Assembly (NCBI RefSeq): GCF_933775445.1
Contig: NC_065878.1
Location: forward strand, 14,271,395 to 14,335,394
Source of the DNA: Argentina anserina
Lineage: Eukaryota > Streptophyta > Magnoliopsida > Rosales > Rosaceae
Direction of reading: 5' to 3'
Length of the DNA stretch: 64,000 bases
In this document: piece by piece, positions 1 through 12,238 of the stretch
Layout: the number at the start of each line of letters is the position of its first letter
How positions within the stretch are numbered: the first letter of the stretch is position 1
Made by a program: the position numbers and the translations under genes
The notes under the pieces: generated by a model
What the model was told of the DNA's origin: nothing
What the model saw: the letters and a program-made list of their open reading frames with translations, nothing else
Database searches by the model: none

Positions 1-697
1 TTGAATCTTGTTAAAATGTTTTCTGGTCTTCGAACGATGTTGGCATTAAATCGGAACCAAGCCTTGGCCGGGTGTCAGTTATGATCAGTTAGAGCTCTAG
101 TCTGTATGCTGGTGTACTGCATGAAGGGTAACAAATGGGTTGCTTAGGTCTCACGAGTACACATGTTTTTAAAATGATATTGGGTAACCAGATGGGCTGC
201 CCAGTGTCTCATGAGTACACATATTTTAAAATAATACTGGGTAACCCGATGGGCTGCCTAGTGTCTCATGAGTACACATGTCTTAAAATGTTATCTATTA
301 CATTTCCTTGTATGTGATGTATGTTATAATGTTGGTTTACTCATACGGGCTGAAAAGCTTACCGGGTTTGTGTTTACAATCCTGGTCCACCAAATCGATG
401 GTGTAGGGGATAGTTCTGCATGTGGGGATTAGCAAGCTCAGAGGGCTTACTCGGAAGATTACTGAGGATTTCTTTCTTCTGTTTGTGGTGAGGATTGAGT
501 GAATATTACATTTCCAATTGTTATAATACTTAAGATATAAACTGGTTATGTATTATTCAAGTCGCCTGAGTCGTACTATGAATTTAGTTTCAATACACTG
601 TTGCTATAAGATGATTTCAATATATTTGGGATTAGTTTAGAATTTTCATGGCTTCGAATTCAAATTTTTTATCATTCGAAATTTCGGGGTTGTGACA
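1..697 (+). mobile_element. 3' part of a Ty3/Gypsy-like LTR (runs in from the left)
   Basis: The stretch has no gene. Its style is that of long plant Gypsy LTRs: degenerate tandem repeats, phrases such as a cgggctg...aagcttaccgggtt block, and a terminus that ends in ggggttgtgaca at position 697, a typical CA-3' LTR end. No primer-binding site follows, so it may be a 3' LTR or a solo LTR whose start lies outside the window. Identification is by resemblance only. Confidence 0.45.
126..296. repeat. three tandem copies of a 56-57 bp unit
   Basis: Units begin with gggtaac at 126, 182 and 239. Each carries atggg(c/t)tgc, gtctca(c/t)gagtacacat and a ttaaaat block. The copies differ by several substitutions, so this is an old direct duplication inside the LTR-like sequence. 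Confidence 0.85.
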
Positions 698-1423
698 CTG
701 CAAGTAGTTGTTGATACCATGAATGAATTGGTACCCGGCCAAAAAATTTATAATGGAGAATAATATACAAATTAAAAATCTGAAGCACTTGTAAATGACA
801 GATTTAGGCAGAAGCAGTAGCACATGTATCTGTTGTATGCCTTGTATCCGAAGGTTTTAGACGTTTAGTGTATTACAACGGCAAAAGTAGCAGCGTTAGT
901 CGACGATGCCTGATGGATAAACTAAGTCCTTAGTAACTTCACTATGACTAAGAGCCTATCTGATGTGTATAGCCGGTGAAATTCAATCATTTATCAAAAA
1001 TCATTGTTCTTAAGTTGGCAGAGCTACGGAGGTACTTCACTATGAGTCAATGATTTGAAAAGTAACAAGAAATTTTTTTGATTTGGCAAGGAGGATCTGC
1101 CTGTCTCTGATCACAATCACAGATCATGAGAAATGGTGTTAATAAGTAAGGTATTTTGTAGAGGCCCTCCCAGGAATAGCAATACAAATCAGAGTTTTAC
1201 AACATTCTCATTGGGTTGTCCCCTTTTGACATATACGGGAGCGTGCTAAGTTCTAACAACTTTTATTAATGAAAACTTTCACCCGATGCAATTGATCAAA
1301 TGATCATCTAAAGTCCCTTTAATACTAATAGCCAATTAAAGTGCATTCAAGAAATCATAATAGCAGTAAGAACATATTTTCACCTATTGTCAATGTATTT
1401 CAACAGCCCATAGTCCGGTAGGA
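698..1423. other. intergenic, nothing recognised
   Basis: AT-rich sequence between the Gypsy-like LTR end and the 3' end of the first gene. The right end probably holds the 3' UTR of that gene. No ORF, RNA gene or repeat was recognised. Confidence 0.5.
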
Positions 1424-3094
1424 TTATACAGTTGTCAGCTTCGCTGCTTGAGCTCGAAACAACTCATTTTTCATACCATAATAGAGTGGTCCCATGCTGG
1501 AAAAGGTGATGAAGTTCCAGCCGAAAGCTGATCCTCCAACAACACAAGTTCCTATATTTTGACCATCTTCAGCCTGCTGCTTCTCACCAGCTACACCTGA
1601 TGGAAGCTCATCTTCTGATGGTGCACCAGATGAAAGCTGCCCTTCTAGCACATTGTTATATCTTGGTGCAGTAAGCGCTTTTGGTGTCATCTGTTTGTAT
1701 AGTTCCATCAGAAGTTTCACCTCTGCATATATGCCGCATACAATATAAGTTCATCTCATAAGCCCATATACATTTAAGCCTTAACCATCATATAAAAAGG
1801 TAACAAACAATATCTCAGGCAAGTAAATCCACCATAAAACGTTGAATTCTAGTGTGTCTAAAAGGATCCAAAACTGGAGCACAAGAATCTAACCGTGTAA
1901 AATTTTGAGAAGATGCAACAGATATCATTAGCTATAGTAAGCCAAACGTATGAATTTTTAGCTGTGCAGTTAGCTACTTTTTCTTGTACACTCTTCAAGT
2001 ATCCTCCTTTCAGTGAAAAATAAATGCTTGCATCAGACTTCTTTCTGTCTCTAGCAGAAATCTTAATATGGCTTCCACATAACATCTAAATGCTATGCTA
2101 ACAGTATCTAAATTGGTGGACAGTGCTAAGATGACAAACTGAATTCAAGGATGAACTCTATTAGTCATTCAAGAATAATTGATAAATCAAGTTACAACAT
2201 CTATGAAACTTGTTTCTATGATACACCTGTCATCAGTATGCAAATTCAGGTCAGTCTTATCTAGCAAAATGTCACTGCATGAAAACCCCAGAAAGAAGAA
2301 AAGAATCATGATGAGCTTACGTTCTTGAATTTCATTGGCCGCCTTGCACTTTTGAAATTCAGGGGTCCGGAGAACCTTCAAGATAATCATACGAAAACAC
2401 ATTCAGAGCCATTCATACAAGGGACACAACATAGCAAAAACAATTAGCATTTTAAAACGCTGGGATGTTGAATATCAATCAAGTGTGAATCTATTCAAAA
2501 ACTAGATACATCACATATTCTAACAACCAAGTTAACACCGAATGGTCTACCCACTGCAGTCTCTCGACGACCTAATGCACATTAAAGCAGCTACAATCTC
2601 ATATGGCTTAATACATCACTAGTTACGATCCATTAAATATCAAACTTCATCCTCAGCATCAAAGAATCAAACTTGATCGAAAATGACACTAAATTATCAC
2701 TAATATTTAAGCGTTTCACGGATTTTTTTATCAACCTTAACTCAGTTCATCATGTAAACGTCATATTGCATCCTCACTTAGCATAAACAAACCCAAAAAT
2801 TGCGAGCAAACATCTCTAAGAACAATGAAATCAAGATAAGATTAAAAGCCCAGAGCACCATTCATCCGAAACAACTAGAAATTGAGAGAAAGATGCAAAC
2901 TTGGAGAAATGGGGGGTGAGTAATAATACCTCAAGAACATTGGGACGAATGTCTGTGAGGAGAGCACGAATCTTGAAGGAGGTGGAGTTTCGGGCATCAC
3001 TATCAAGAGTTCTCTTTTTGGTCTTTGAATGAAGATGAGGGGGAGTTTTGACTGAGTATGGAGGAGGATTTGGGATTTGGGTTGCTTCTTCCAT
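1424..3094 (-). CDS. small conserved-looking plant protein of unknown function, 172 aa, three exons
   Basis: Reading on the minus strand, the exons are 3094-2930, 2375-2321 and 1722-1424 (165, 55 and 299 nt; total 519 nt). Introns follow GT-AG: donors gtattatt and gtaagctc, acceptors cttgaag and atatgcag. The first 35 residues are Pro/Lys/Ser/Thr rich and probably disordered. The middle (around residues 45-85) is helical and charged, with LLTDIRPNVLEVLRTPEFQK followed by an EIQEQVKLLMELYKQM-type amphipathic helix. The C-terminal third is acidic or small-residue rich, then a hydrophobic patch around VVGGSAFGWNF. The start is the first ATG in the frame. I do not recognise the family. The clean splice structure and coding-like composition argue that it is a real gene. 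A short intergenic stretch separates it from the divergent small membrane-protein gene to the right. Confidence 0.7.
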
Positions 3095-3889
3095 TTGATG
3101 ATGCTCTCTTGCTACCCAACACTGTACAGTACTTGGTAAGATGCAAGATTTTGGATTTAACCCCTAACTTATGGCAGTTTGAACAATCAGCTTTTAGAGT
3201 TTTTTTTTTTCAGAATACCCTTTTTTTTCCCTGTACAATATTAGCTTGATAAAATTTCTTGTATGCACAACATGCAATTTCACGATATAATTCTAAACGT
3301 CTATATATTTTATTTGTTGTGCATCTATATAAAAGTCTTTGGTTCTAATTATCTGTTGTGTATTGATGAACATTGTGGTACTCTATAAAAATGTGACCCA
3401 ATCTTGTATTCTACTAACTCAACACAATTTTTTCACTGTAAGACATTATAAATATGTACTAACATTCTAACGTTTTAAAATAGTAGTGAAATTTGCACAT
3501 TACAAATATCAATTCACACACCTTGACTCTGCCCTACAATAAAAACGGTAAATGTGTCTCACCATGAATAATTTGAAGATAAAAACAACAATGACAACTT
3601 TAACACTTCACTAATAGAAAGTGATTAAAAAAAGGTCTAATTTCAGTGTATTTAAATATTTGGGGGTACATCTTTTATACTGCGAAACCGTGTGATATAT
3701 GATATATCAGTTCTGAAAGGATCGGAAATAAATTATAAAAACCAATTCCTTCCAAAACCTTCTACCACACTCTCTTCCTTCCCCCTTGCAAAGCTGAAGA
3801 CTGAAGAGCCCTCTCTCTCTCTCTGTCTCTATTTCACAAAGTGCGCTCCGATTCTGAATCCTAGAGAAGGCAAAAGAAGTAGAATCAGG
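3095..3889. promoter_or_regulatory. divergent intergenic region and 5' leader with CT repeat
   Basis: This 795-bp AT-rich stretch separates two divergent genes, so it should hold both promoters. A (CT)-rich run at about 3811-3826 lies about 65 bp before the downstream ATG, typical of plant core promoter or leader Y-patches. A tatatgatatatc motif sits near 3694-3708. No other motif stands out. Confidence 0.45.
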
Positions 3890-5180
3890 ATGAACCCACA
3901 AGTAGATAAGCTGGTGAAGAGGACAACCATAGTGGCTACTATTACTGCTTCTTATTTTCTCTTGACTGCTGACTATGGCTCGGAGCCCAATGTTCTTGAC
4001 CCTGTATGTTTTCTTCCACCCCCTTAATTTCTTTCTTCTAAATATACTATTGAATCTTGTTGAGAAATGACACAAAAGAAAAATAAGAAATTAGTAATCT
4101 TGGATTACAATCAGATTGATCTTTAACAATTTATGGTTAAATTTCTTTTGGATAATTTCCCATATCTGTGTTTAGGCAAGCTTGCTTTTTTAGCTCACAA
4201 GTTTGGATCTTTCGTTGTTGGGTATGAAATTGGAGTAATTGGGTATTGGTTTGTGTTTGGGATCAATATTTTTGTTTATATGTTGCTGACTCAAGTGTTG
4301 ATGAAATGTTATATGGAGCAGTGATGTGCTGCCTGTATAGTTAGTTAGTTACTGTTTCGAACCAAAAGTGTTTTGAATTTTCTGCACTTCAAGATGAAAC
4401 CGGTTTTTTTATTTTTGTTTGGGTATTTGATTGGCCCGGTTTTGTTATTCACTTAAAAAGTAATAATGGGGATGTGAATATAGTTAAAGCTTCTTCGAGT
4501 ATGTTTTGGTATTTGTGCATCATCGATCTTGTGGAATAGCAGTAAGGTCGTTTTCCTGCTGAATGCAGAATTTCGGTTTCCATCAACTGAGGCTGGCTTA
4601 ATTAAGAAAATGAAAGAACTCTATAAATCTAAATTGGTCAGGGCAGTTGGTACATACTTAGAGCTAGAGATCCAGCCGTTCAGCTGCTGCACTCCCCATA
4701 TCGCCTGAGACTGAAGAAGAATGTGCACCGTAGAAATAGGTGCAGTATTTTTTAAGAAATGAGGCACTTTTTAGTGGGAATGATTTGGTTAAAAAGAAAT
4801 ACAAGGATTGTGAGGGCATTAGAAAAAGAAGAAAAATGTACTGCTTTGATCAAGTTTGTGTTAACCATAAGCTTTCTGGATGCAAAAGATGTTTCATTTT
4901 TTGATAGTCTTTTATTCGCTTTGATGTCCTTGAATGCATTTTGTGGTAGCAAGTTCTACTCAAATATGGAGAGCTAGACTGTCATTGATTGGTAGCTTAT
5001 AGCATTTGTTTTGTAGTAGCTGCTTTGATGACTAATGACACAATGTTGTGTTGGCAGATTAAGAGGGCGATAAAGTCTGCAGAAGGCTCTGTTAAAGACT
5101 TCATCTTTGGATCGAAGACTCAACCTCCAGAAAGCAAAGTGCAGAAGCTGAGCACTAACAGTGCAAAGGAACATCCTTAG
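3890..5180 (+). CDS. small single-pass membrane protein, 78 aa, two exons
   Basis: Exons are 3890-4003 and 5058-5180 (114 + 123 nt, stop included), joined across a phase-0 GT-AG intron (donor gtatgttt, acceptor ttggcag). The protein begins with a basic segment (MNPQVDKLVKR) followed by a hydrophobic stretch at about residues 12-29 (TTIVATITASYFLL), then a polar, Lys/Ser-rich tail with IKRAIKSAEGSVKDFIFG. This layout suggests an N-terminally anchored membrane or organelle protein with a short soluble tail. I do not recognise a named family. The start is the first ATG downstream of the CT-rich leader. The 1,054-bp intron is AT rich and contains no ORF I trust. Confidence 0.65.
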
Positions 5181-5756
5181 TTAGATAGGCGGTTAACCTT
5201 GTATAGAACATATCGGCTTAGAGACTTTTCACTGTTCGTTTGGCTGTGTCTGCAGCAGTGATGTTGAACCTTGTGTACCTTCCGCAGAGAGATATTTTCA
5301 TGTTTTGTTTATGTAGGATCTTTTCCAAACTGCCTAGATAAAATCCAACTTTGTGCCTCTCTCGATATGATGATGTTCATTACATTAGACGTGTTATCTG
5401 AACTATTCGAAACCTTCTAGTGACTACTGGATGTAGAAATTGCAAGGAAAATAGACTCAGCTGCTTCAGTTTTGCTCTCTATTCAGCTATGTTTGCTTGT
5501 TTTTGGCGGGTATCCTGATCCTAGAAGTCGACTCAATCCTGGTGGGACCCTTCCTATCAAGGGAGCATTCTATGACTCAAACTTAAATCAACGGTTCTCA
5601 TGAGCCTGGGGATTTCCATGAGAATCCAAACTGATATATGAACATGTGTAAAAACCTCCTTCACATATCAGTCATGTAACTACCTCATTCATCTCCTCCC
5701 TTCTTCCCTCTCAAGTCTCAACTAACACTCTCCCCTCAACTCTCTGAAACCCTATC

Positions 5757-5894
5757 ATGCTCTTTGGTTCTTCCTCTTTTTTCATCTCCCTCCAAACCTC
5801 AACTTCCACAAATGCTGACACAACCCACAAACTGCATCAAACCCACCTCCAACATCCTCTTCTCTTCCAACTCTATCCCCAAAACATTCCCTAA
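5757..5894 (+). other. upstream ORF overlapping the VCCN start codon out of frame
   Basis: An ATG at 5757 opens a 45-codon frame that ends at 5894. It overlaps the predicted main start (5812) in another frame. If the transcript includes 5757, scanning ribosomes would meet it first. Its peptide is Ser/Thr/His-rich with no known motif. Confidence 0.4.
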
Positions 5895-8161
5895 GCTTCA
5901 TCCACCCTTAAATCCCAGAACCCTCTCCTTCAAACTCAACTGCTCACAGTATCCAAACCCAACTCCATCTTCTTCTTCTTCTTCCTTTCCATTCCAACCC
6001 CTAATCTCAGTCTTTAAGATCATACCGGACTGGGCGGACGAGATCAAAGAGCGTGGCTTTAGACAGGACAGGACACTCTATGACCATGAGAAATGGGTTC
6101 ACCACAGAAGCTCCTACCGCCATCTCCGCCACTTTCTCACCAGCCTTTCCTCCAGGGTGATTTTGTCTTTAATTCCTCCAGTGATTGCTTTCACCTTGGT
6201 GGCAGTAGTGATTGCAAGCTACAATACAGCAGTTGCATTGGAGTGGCTTCCGGAGGTTTTCCCCATATTGAGATCCTCAACTTTACCGTACCAGCTCACA
6301 GCGCCGGCTCTGGCGCTGTTGTTGGTGTTCAGGACAGAGGCTTCATATTCGAGGTTTGAAGAAGGGAGGAAGGCTTGGACTAAAGTGATTGCGGGGACTA
6401 ATGATTTTGCCAGGCAGATAATTTCCGGGGTTGAAAGTTCCGGGGATGCAGAGCTAAAGAAGGCACTTTTGCAGTATGTCGTGGCCTTCCCGGTTGCACT
6501 TAAGGTAGGTGAATCTATAATTTTCCGTTGTGGTCTGTTTGAACCCTTTGATATTTGTTTATACACTGATTGGTAAGAAAGAGATGCAATGTTATAAAAA
6601 TTGATCATTGAACAACTAGGAAGCATTACCTAGCGCTGAAGTTTTTGTCCTAATTATTTGGCAAGGATAATTGTTTGGCTGAAAATAGTGTTGAGGAGTA
6701 AATTTATGGTTTATGTTTTCGAGCTTTACATGTTGCGGAAGATAAATACAGCCCTTGCATTGGGACCTGATTCACCAACGTGAGGTGTTGGTTCTTCCAA
6801 TCATTTCTAGTCCACATGTGCAGTGTTTTAGACCTATGGAAGCCATTGCATCCTTGGTAGAACTCAGCTTCATTAAGTTTTGTTTCTTTACATTTCCAGA
6901 AAGGATACAATTCTGTTTCTTTTTCAGTCCTTAAACTGTTGTTTGATTATATTGTTTGTGATCAGTTGTTACATATTAACTTTTTAATTGCAGTGTCATG
7001 TCATATATGGCTCAAATATGGGACGCGACCTCCAAAATTTGCTTGAACTAGATGATCTGCTAGTTGTTTTAAGCTCAAAACATGGACCTGGCTGCATTAT
7101 TGAGTTCATCTCCCAGACTATCCGAATGCTAAAGTTGGAGGAATCAAGGAGAAATATGCTGGTAATCCCTTCCTCAATCAACAAAACAATCAAGTTACCA
7201 TTTTACCTTGAAGTCTCATTTACCTTGACAAACTTACTAGTTGCAATTGAGATTTCTTTTTTGCTAAACAATCTCCAGCTTTTAATAATTTGGAAAAAAA
7301 CTAAAGCTTTACGGATAGGGAATCCTTATTAGCATCTTACGTGTGCTTACCGTTACACAGGAATCGTATATGTCTTGTTTCCATGAAGGAATTGGTGTGT
7401 GTGAAAATCTCATCGGTACTCCCATTCCTCTCTCTTATACACGCTTGACTTCAAGGTTTCTAGTCCTCTGGCATCTCACTCTCCCTATCATACTTTGGGA
7501 TGATTGCCACTGGATTGTGGTTCCTGCTACCTTTATTAGTGCTGCTTCATTGTTCTGCATTGAAGAAGTATGTTCTCTTCCCTTTCTGCTCTGTAATATT
7601 TTTATTGTCTTTTTCGGTACCTTCTTCTCAGCATTTTGCTTGAGATACAAGAACAAAAAGATCTTCTATGCTTGATTAAAAGTTTTAATGTGCGGAAAAA
7701 TTTATTGTGGCTAGCTTAAAATTTGAAATCAGAAAGTGATTTCACAGAATTATATATGTTCACTTGTAAATTGAAAGTTCCGGTGGCTTAGAAGCCTAAA
7801 ACAGATTTCGTGTGGCCTCAATCATTTCAATACTGTAGTAGACAAATCAAATGAAGAATGCTAGTTGTAATTTTTCGGTCATATACTATTGATCATTAAC
7901 TTGTCACTTGTGCATGTTTCAGCCTTAGTCCCTTAATTTTAATGCTACTCATTCCTGGACTAATATGGAAATTGATGCCTTCAGGTCGGTGTTCTCATTG
8001 AAGAGCCATTTCCAATGCTCGCCCTTGACGATCTTTGCAAATCTGTTCAAGAAAACGTACAGGAGGCTCTTACAAGAGAAAAGCTAATCCAAGCGCGTCT
8101 TGCTGCAAAAGGAAGGATCCGAAAGCAACAGCACTCCCCAAATGGTCAGCCAAAGTACTAA
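5812..8161 (+). CDS. VCCN1: bestrophin-like, voltage-dependent chloride channel of the thylakoid (VCCN type), 414 aa
   Basis: Exons are 5812-6504, 6994-7161, 7361-7567 and 7985-8161 (693, 168, 207 and 177 nt; all introns phase 0, GT-AG). Residues 1-65 are Ser/Pro-rich with few acids, like a chloroplast transit peptide. The bestrophin/UPF0187 domain follows: hydrophobic segments at about 115-137 and 161-174, the family motif FRTEASYSRFEEGRKAW (173-189), two more hydrophobic segments in exon 3, and VGVLIEEPFPMLALDDLC near 357-374, which matches the acidic cluster after the last helix. Plant members conduct chloride across the thylakoid membrane and tune proton motive force during light changes. 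The frame is open upstream to 5764 without an ATG, so 5812 is the first in-frame ATG; an out-of-frame ATG precedes it. Whether it is VCCN1 or VCCN2 cannot be decided here. Confidence 0.9.
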
Positions 8162-8611
8162 TTAGATGAGAAACTTCCACCGGAATGATCTTCTCCACAA
8201 CATTATAGACAGCCGCCTATACTTCCCGGAGTCTACAGAATAACAAGCAAGTTTATTGCAGTTTCTGCCGTGTAGAGGATGCGTCATCTAGAGGATGTAT
8301 CACTATCGAGCGGCAGTATAAAATTGTAAATATATAAATTAGACTATCATCAAGGAATACTTTAGTCTTGCCTTGTCTGTTTAAACAGAGGTATACATTC
8401 CATCAATGTATATGTTCATTCCCCATCTTGCCCTGCATTGACCTTTTGTTTTCAAGTAGATGAATCAAAAAGCCATATTTTGAGTTCAAAAATTACTGAT
8501 TATACATTAAGACTAGACCTAATTCTGCCACAACATAAGAATAATGAACACTAGAGCAATACCACAACATCAAGAAAAGGTATAAATGAACAAAAAAGAA
8601 ATGATGGAAAG
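8162..8611. other. VCCN 3' flank and tRNA trailer
   Basis: This stretch holds the 3' UTR of the channel gene. At 8592-8597 there is an A6 run, which is a T6 Pol III terminator for the minus-strand tRNA. Nothing else was recognised. Confidence 0.5.
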
Positions 8612-8685
8612 TGTCTGAGCCCGGGTTCGAACCGGGGACCTTTAGTGTGTGAGACTAACGTGATAACCAACTACACCACCCAGAC
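8612..8685 (-). tRNA. tRNA-Val, anticodon CAC
   Basis: The minus strand folds into a 74-nt cloverleaf. The acceptor stem GTCTGGG pairs with CTCAGAC (one G-T), with discriminator A. The D-loop carries GTAGTTGGTTATCAC (A box), the anticodon loop reads CTCACAC, and the T arm contains GGTTCGAACCC (B box). No intron is present. A T6 Pol III terminator lies about 15 nt downstream and a CAA-rich start region lies just upstream, as in plant tRNA genes. Confidence 0.96.
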
Positions 8686-8928
8686 AACTTGTTTGTCAAA
8701 CCATCTTTTAACAACTAAATCCTAATTCACTTTTCAGTATGATAATGAGAACCTGACAGAAGATTCCCATCTCCCTCATAAATAAGTGGTTTCCAAATTT
8801 AAGAAATCTGAAAAAACCCTCATTTCCCACTTTTCAAATTTCAAACCAAAAACCCTCCCCCTCAAATTTCCCCATACCCAAATTCTCAATTACCCTCCCA
8901 AACCATACCCACCTCTCGATTTCGATCC

Positions 8929-10319
8929 ATGGCGTCTTTGGGATCCGAACCCGGATCCGACGCCGACGAGCTGGAGACCCAAGTGACCGAAATGGCCGAG
9001 AAGATTCTCGAGTTCCGAGCCACTGTGTCGGAACAGCTCAAGAACACGCTGCCGTCCATTATCGAAGCTGGGAGGCCCGTTTTGGGTGATGGGTCGGAGC
9101 CTGGGACTTCCGGAGCTCCGGTTGAAGGTAAAGGTCTTTGCTTTTTAGGGGTTGTTGAGTTATGAGTGTAGTGGGTCGTTGGATTATTTGTTTGTTTTGT
9201 GCATTTGTGTTAGTAGCTGAGGGAATGAGTTTGGATTTGGAATTGGGAATTTGGGTTTTTGTTCTTGATGTGAGTTTATTTGGGGGGTTTGGAGATTTTG
9301 AATATGGGTGGCTTTGTTTTTGTGTGTGTTTGTGTTGATTGTGTTATGAAACTGTATGACATTGTTTGTGGTTGAGTAGAAAGTAAGGAAAAATTAAAGT
9401 CTAAAATTGAGAAGTGGTTTTCTGGTTCCGAGTATGATAATTTGTTTCTGGAAATGAGTGTTATAAACCATGATGTTCACCTATTGGCTGAAAATTATAC
9501 AAGGGAAAAATAAAGGACATGACCGATTTTGGTTTCGAAGAATGGTTGAATGGAGTAAAAGAGTGTATGTTGTTTATTTGGTGGATGTATTGTATATTGA
9601 AGGAAAGAAATGGTGGTAGTGGTGTTCTTGGTCTGGTGTTGAGACGGAGATTATAGCCCAGTATATTGAGATTATGGTCAAGTATGTTGGTATGGTGGTA
9701 GTGTAAGTGAGAACTTGTTGTTGTTAAAAATGATGCCAAAGAGGTTACAGTGGTTGAAATATGGTAAAGGAAAAGTGATACTTTATTGTTTCAACTAGAA
9801 TTCTCATGGGGCTTCTGGATGTGGATTGTCAATTCATAAATTTTTTATGTAAGCCTCTCTGAAAATTATTCTCAATGCTAAAACACACCAACTATCTTTC
9901 TGTTGTGCCTATATGTTAGGTCTTTTTTCTTGAACCTGGTGTAGATTCTTGCATGAGATCTGTTTTGCTTGCTTTGGTAACATTGGCTTATACTGAGTGT
10001 ATGTTCTGTGTGTGCCCTAGATAGAGAAATTGTGGTATAGGTACTTCTCGTTCATTGTTATAGGCAAATTATCTTGATGTAATTGATGTAATGACCATAG
10101 ACATTTTATGCAAATGCAGGACAGATTGCTTCTGATAAGGATGCGTTAGGGGATCAGACGTATCAGAAAATAAATTTGCTTAGAGACAAAGTATCACGTA
10201 ATGTTGCTGCGCTGCCGATTGTGTTGAAGAGGTTGAAGGAGTGTATGTCTAATATTGACAAACTGGATTCTCAAAACACATTCATACATCCTGCATTCAA
10301 ACGGAAAAGGACTAGCTAG
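8929..10319 (+). CDS. small coiled-coil protein of unknown function, 132 aa, two exons
   Basis: Exons are 8929-9127 and 10120-10319 (199 + 200 nt). The intron splits a Gly codon (phase 1), with donor gtaaaggt and acceptor aaatgcag. The ATG at 8929 sits in a good plant context (ccATGGCG). The protein has an acidic N-terminus, a helix around residues 14-45 (ETQVTEMAEKILEFRATVSE), a Gly/Pro-rich linker, and a second long helix around 80-115 (INLLRDKVSRNVAALPIVLK). It ends in a basic tail with HPAFKRKRTS. Two amphipathic helices with a basic end suggest a subunit of a larger nuclear or cytoskeletal complex, but this is inference. I do not recognise the family. The 992-bp intron contains no credible gene. 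Confidence 0.7.
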
Positions 10320-10984
10320 CCCAAGTTGCAACATATGATTAGTAGGGAATACTGTGAAACACACTAACAGAAGCTTCTTTGTGATGAGATATACAACGAA
10401 ACAATCTGTTATTGATTGAGAGTGTGACGTAGCTGCTTGAAGATTGATTGAATCTAATTGTTACAATGAAGCATGCCAGTGTGTAGTTGCTAACATGTCA
10501 TTGTGTTTACGAGATTTGATTGTGATGTAATTACTCAAAAAGAGGATTGAATTGAAGTGTCGTAGCAGTGCTGCAATGTGTGTTAACAAGTATTCCTAAT
10601 ATGCTCGTATATCTGATCTGGTTGTCAACTAGAAGTGCTGAAGAGGAGGAAATTGAAATGCAGATATTCCTCTTATTCCTGTTTCCCGACTTTCCATTAA
10701 TCCATTATTTCATTTTTTTTTTTTGGGTTTTCCCTTAACTGGCGTTTTACTTCTTCCACAAGTTTGGTTTGAAATCGTTGCTGCTTAAGTTTAACTTTCA
10801 TTTGTACTCCCTTAGCTGTGGAAATCTGTCCAGAAGTCCCACAAGTACAACTTTGATCACCATTTCAACTGCCTTTTCATTAGCAACTGATCCATGACTA
10901 CATAGCAGATAATGGTGTTCTTATCAAAGTAAAAATTACGCAGGATTTTAAAGTTTACTTGTATTTTTATGGTTACAAAGGAGG
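10320..10984. other. 3' flank of the 132-aa gene
   Basis: AT-rich 3' UTR and intergenic DNA with a T15-type homopolymer near 10710-10724. No gene was recognised. Confidence 0.5.
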
Positions 10985-12090
10985 TCAAAAGACCAAAAAA
11001 ACAAAAAAGACTAAGAGCGAGAAGAAGCGCTCCTCCTAGCTCTAGAGACAGTAGCAATGGCTTCAGAAAAGGCATGCGCAGCATGAATTGGGGGGACTTT
11101 CAAAAAGTATGAGACTCCTAGCTCTAGAGACAGTAGCAATGGCTTCAGAAAAGGCATGCGCAGCATGAATTGGGGGGACTTTCAAAAAGTATGAGACCAA
11201 GTTCATGATTGACACTGTTCTTACTGCTTAGCTAAAGTGTCAGCTGTAATGTTGCATTCTCTGAAAATGTGACTGAGCTGTCCAAATACTTCATGATCTT
11301 AGCACAACCAGCCTGTCCAGCAAACAGAGAAGAGAACCAAGAGTATGAGTATGAAAATCAACATTCTGGACCTATTGCACTAATATTGCTGAGTCAGACT
11401 CAAGAACATCGGCAGCAGATTTTCGCCAAAGCAAAATAGACATGACTATAAATGGTCTGTAAATTCTTTCTCAAATCAGCAGTGCCCCACTCATCATGAT
11501 AACTCCAATCAGGGCATGAAGCCATGAAGGCATAATGAAACCAGGATGAACCAACAAAACAAAGAGATTACACCATCTGTTATTCTTCTGGACAATAGAC
11601 ATACAGTGTATCTGGGCAGCAAGCAAACCATTCCAGTCAAGGGATAAGAAAATAAGAATACTACCAAGCCTGAGAAAAGTATTCCAAATGAGAGAAGATC
11701 TAGGACAGTCCCAAAACATTTGGACATCAGCAGCAAGACATACAGCGCAAGTAGCAGCAGCTGTGAACTTTAACTGCAAAATAGACCACAGAAGTCCTTT
11801 ATCTTTGGGAGAGTTTCCATATAAATTATGAGCCAACTCGGATCAAATTTAGAATTGTCAGCAGAACTAACAGAAAATTTGCCATTAGGAGTGCCACCCC
11901 TGATAAGAACATCCCTAGTTCCCTACCACCATTCTCAAAAGCTGTGGAAACATTGATAATTTGACTCACAATGTTACTTTGGAATCAAGGTGTTGAGAAG
12001 GTCCAGATTCCAACCACTGTCACCACAATACTCACAAACGACAGCATTTAAATTAATATTACCACCGGGGAAAGTCAAGCCAAAGTGTTC
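10985..12090 (-). mobile_element. decayed non-LTR retrotransposon (LINE), C-terminal half
   Basis: Minus-strand translation in shifting frames gives pieces typical of the C-terminal part of plant L1-type ORF2. There is a zinc-binding reverse transcriptase (zf-RVT) segment around 11836-11640, with KDKGLLWSILQLKF, ATCAVCLAAD and FWDCPRSSLIWNTFLRLG. An RNase H-like segment around 11480-11200 contains VLESDSAILVQ. The end is rich in Ala/Arg/Ser (EAIATVSRA). Homology seems to begin near 12090. Stops and frameshifts interrupt it, and no poly(A) tail or target duplication is clear. It lies in the gap between the 132-aa gene and the SKIP4 3' end. Confidence 0.65.
11034..11197. repeat. perfect 82-bp tandem duplication
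   Basis: The block 11034-11115 is repeated without a mismatch at 11116-11197, starting tcctagctctagagacag and ending gtatgagac. It sits inside the 3' end of the decayed LINE. Identity of both copies means the duplication is recent compared with the LINE, or is an assembly artefact. Confidence 0.95.
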
Positions 12091-12238
12091 TTATAGTATT
12101 GCAACTTATAAGTTTTATCTGGATTCACTTGACAATTTTCAAATCTTATCAATTTTCCAAATACATCCAACTGATCCATGCAATATACATCCAGAGTTAA
12201 TACAGTTGTAGTTTTAATACTCCATGAATAACAAAAAT

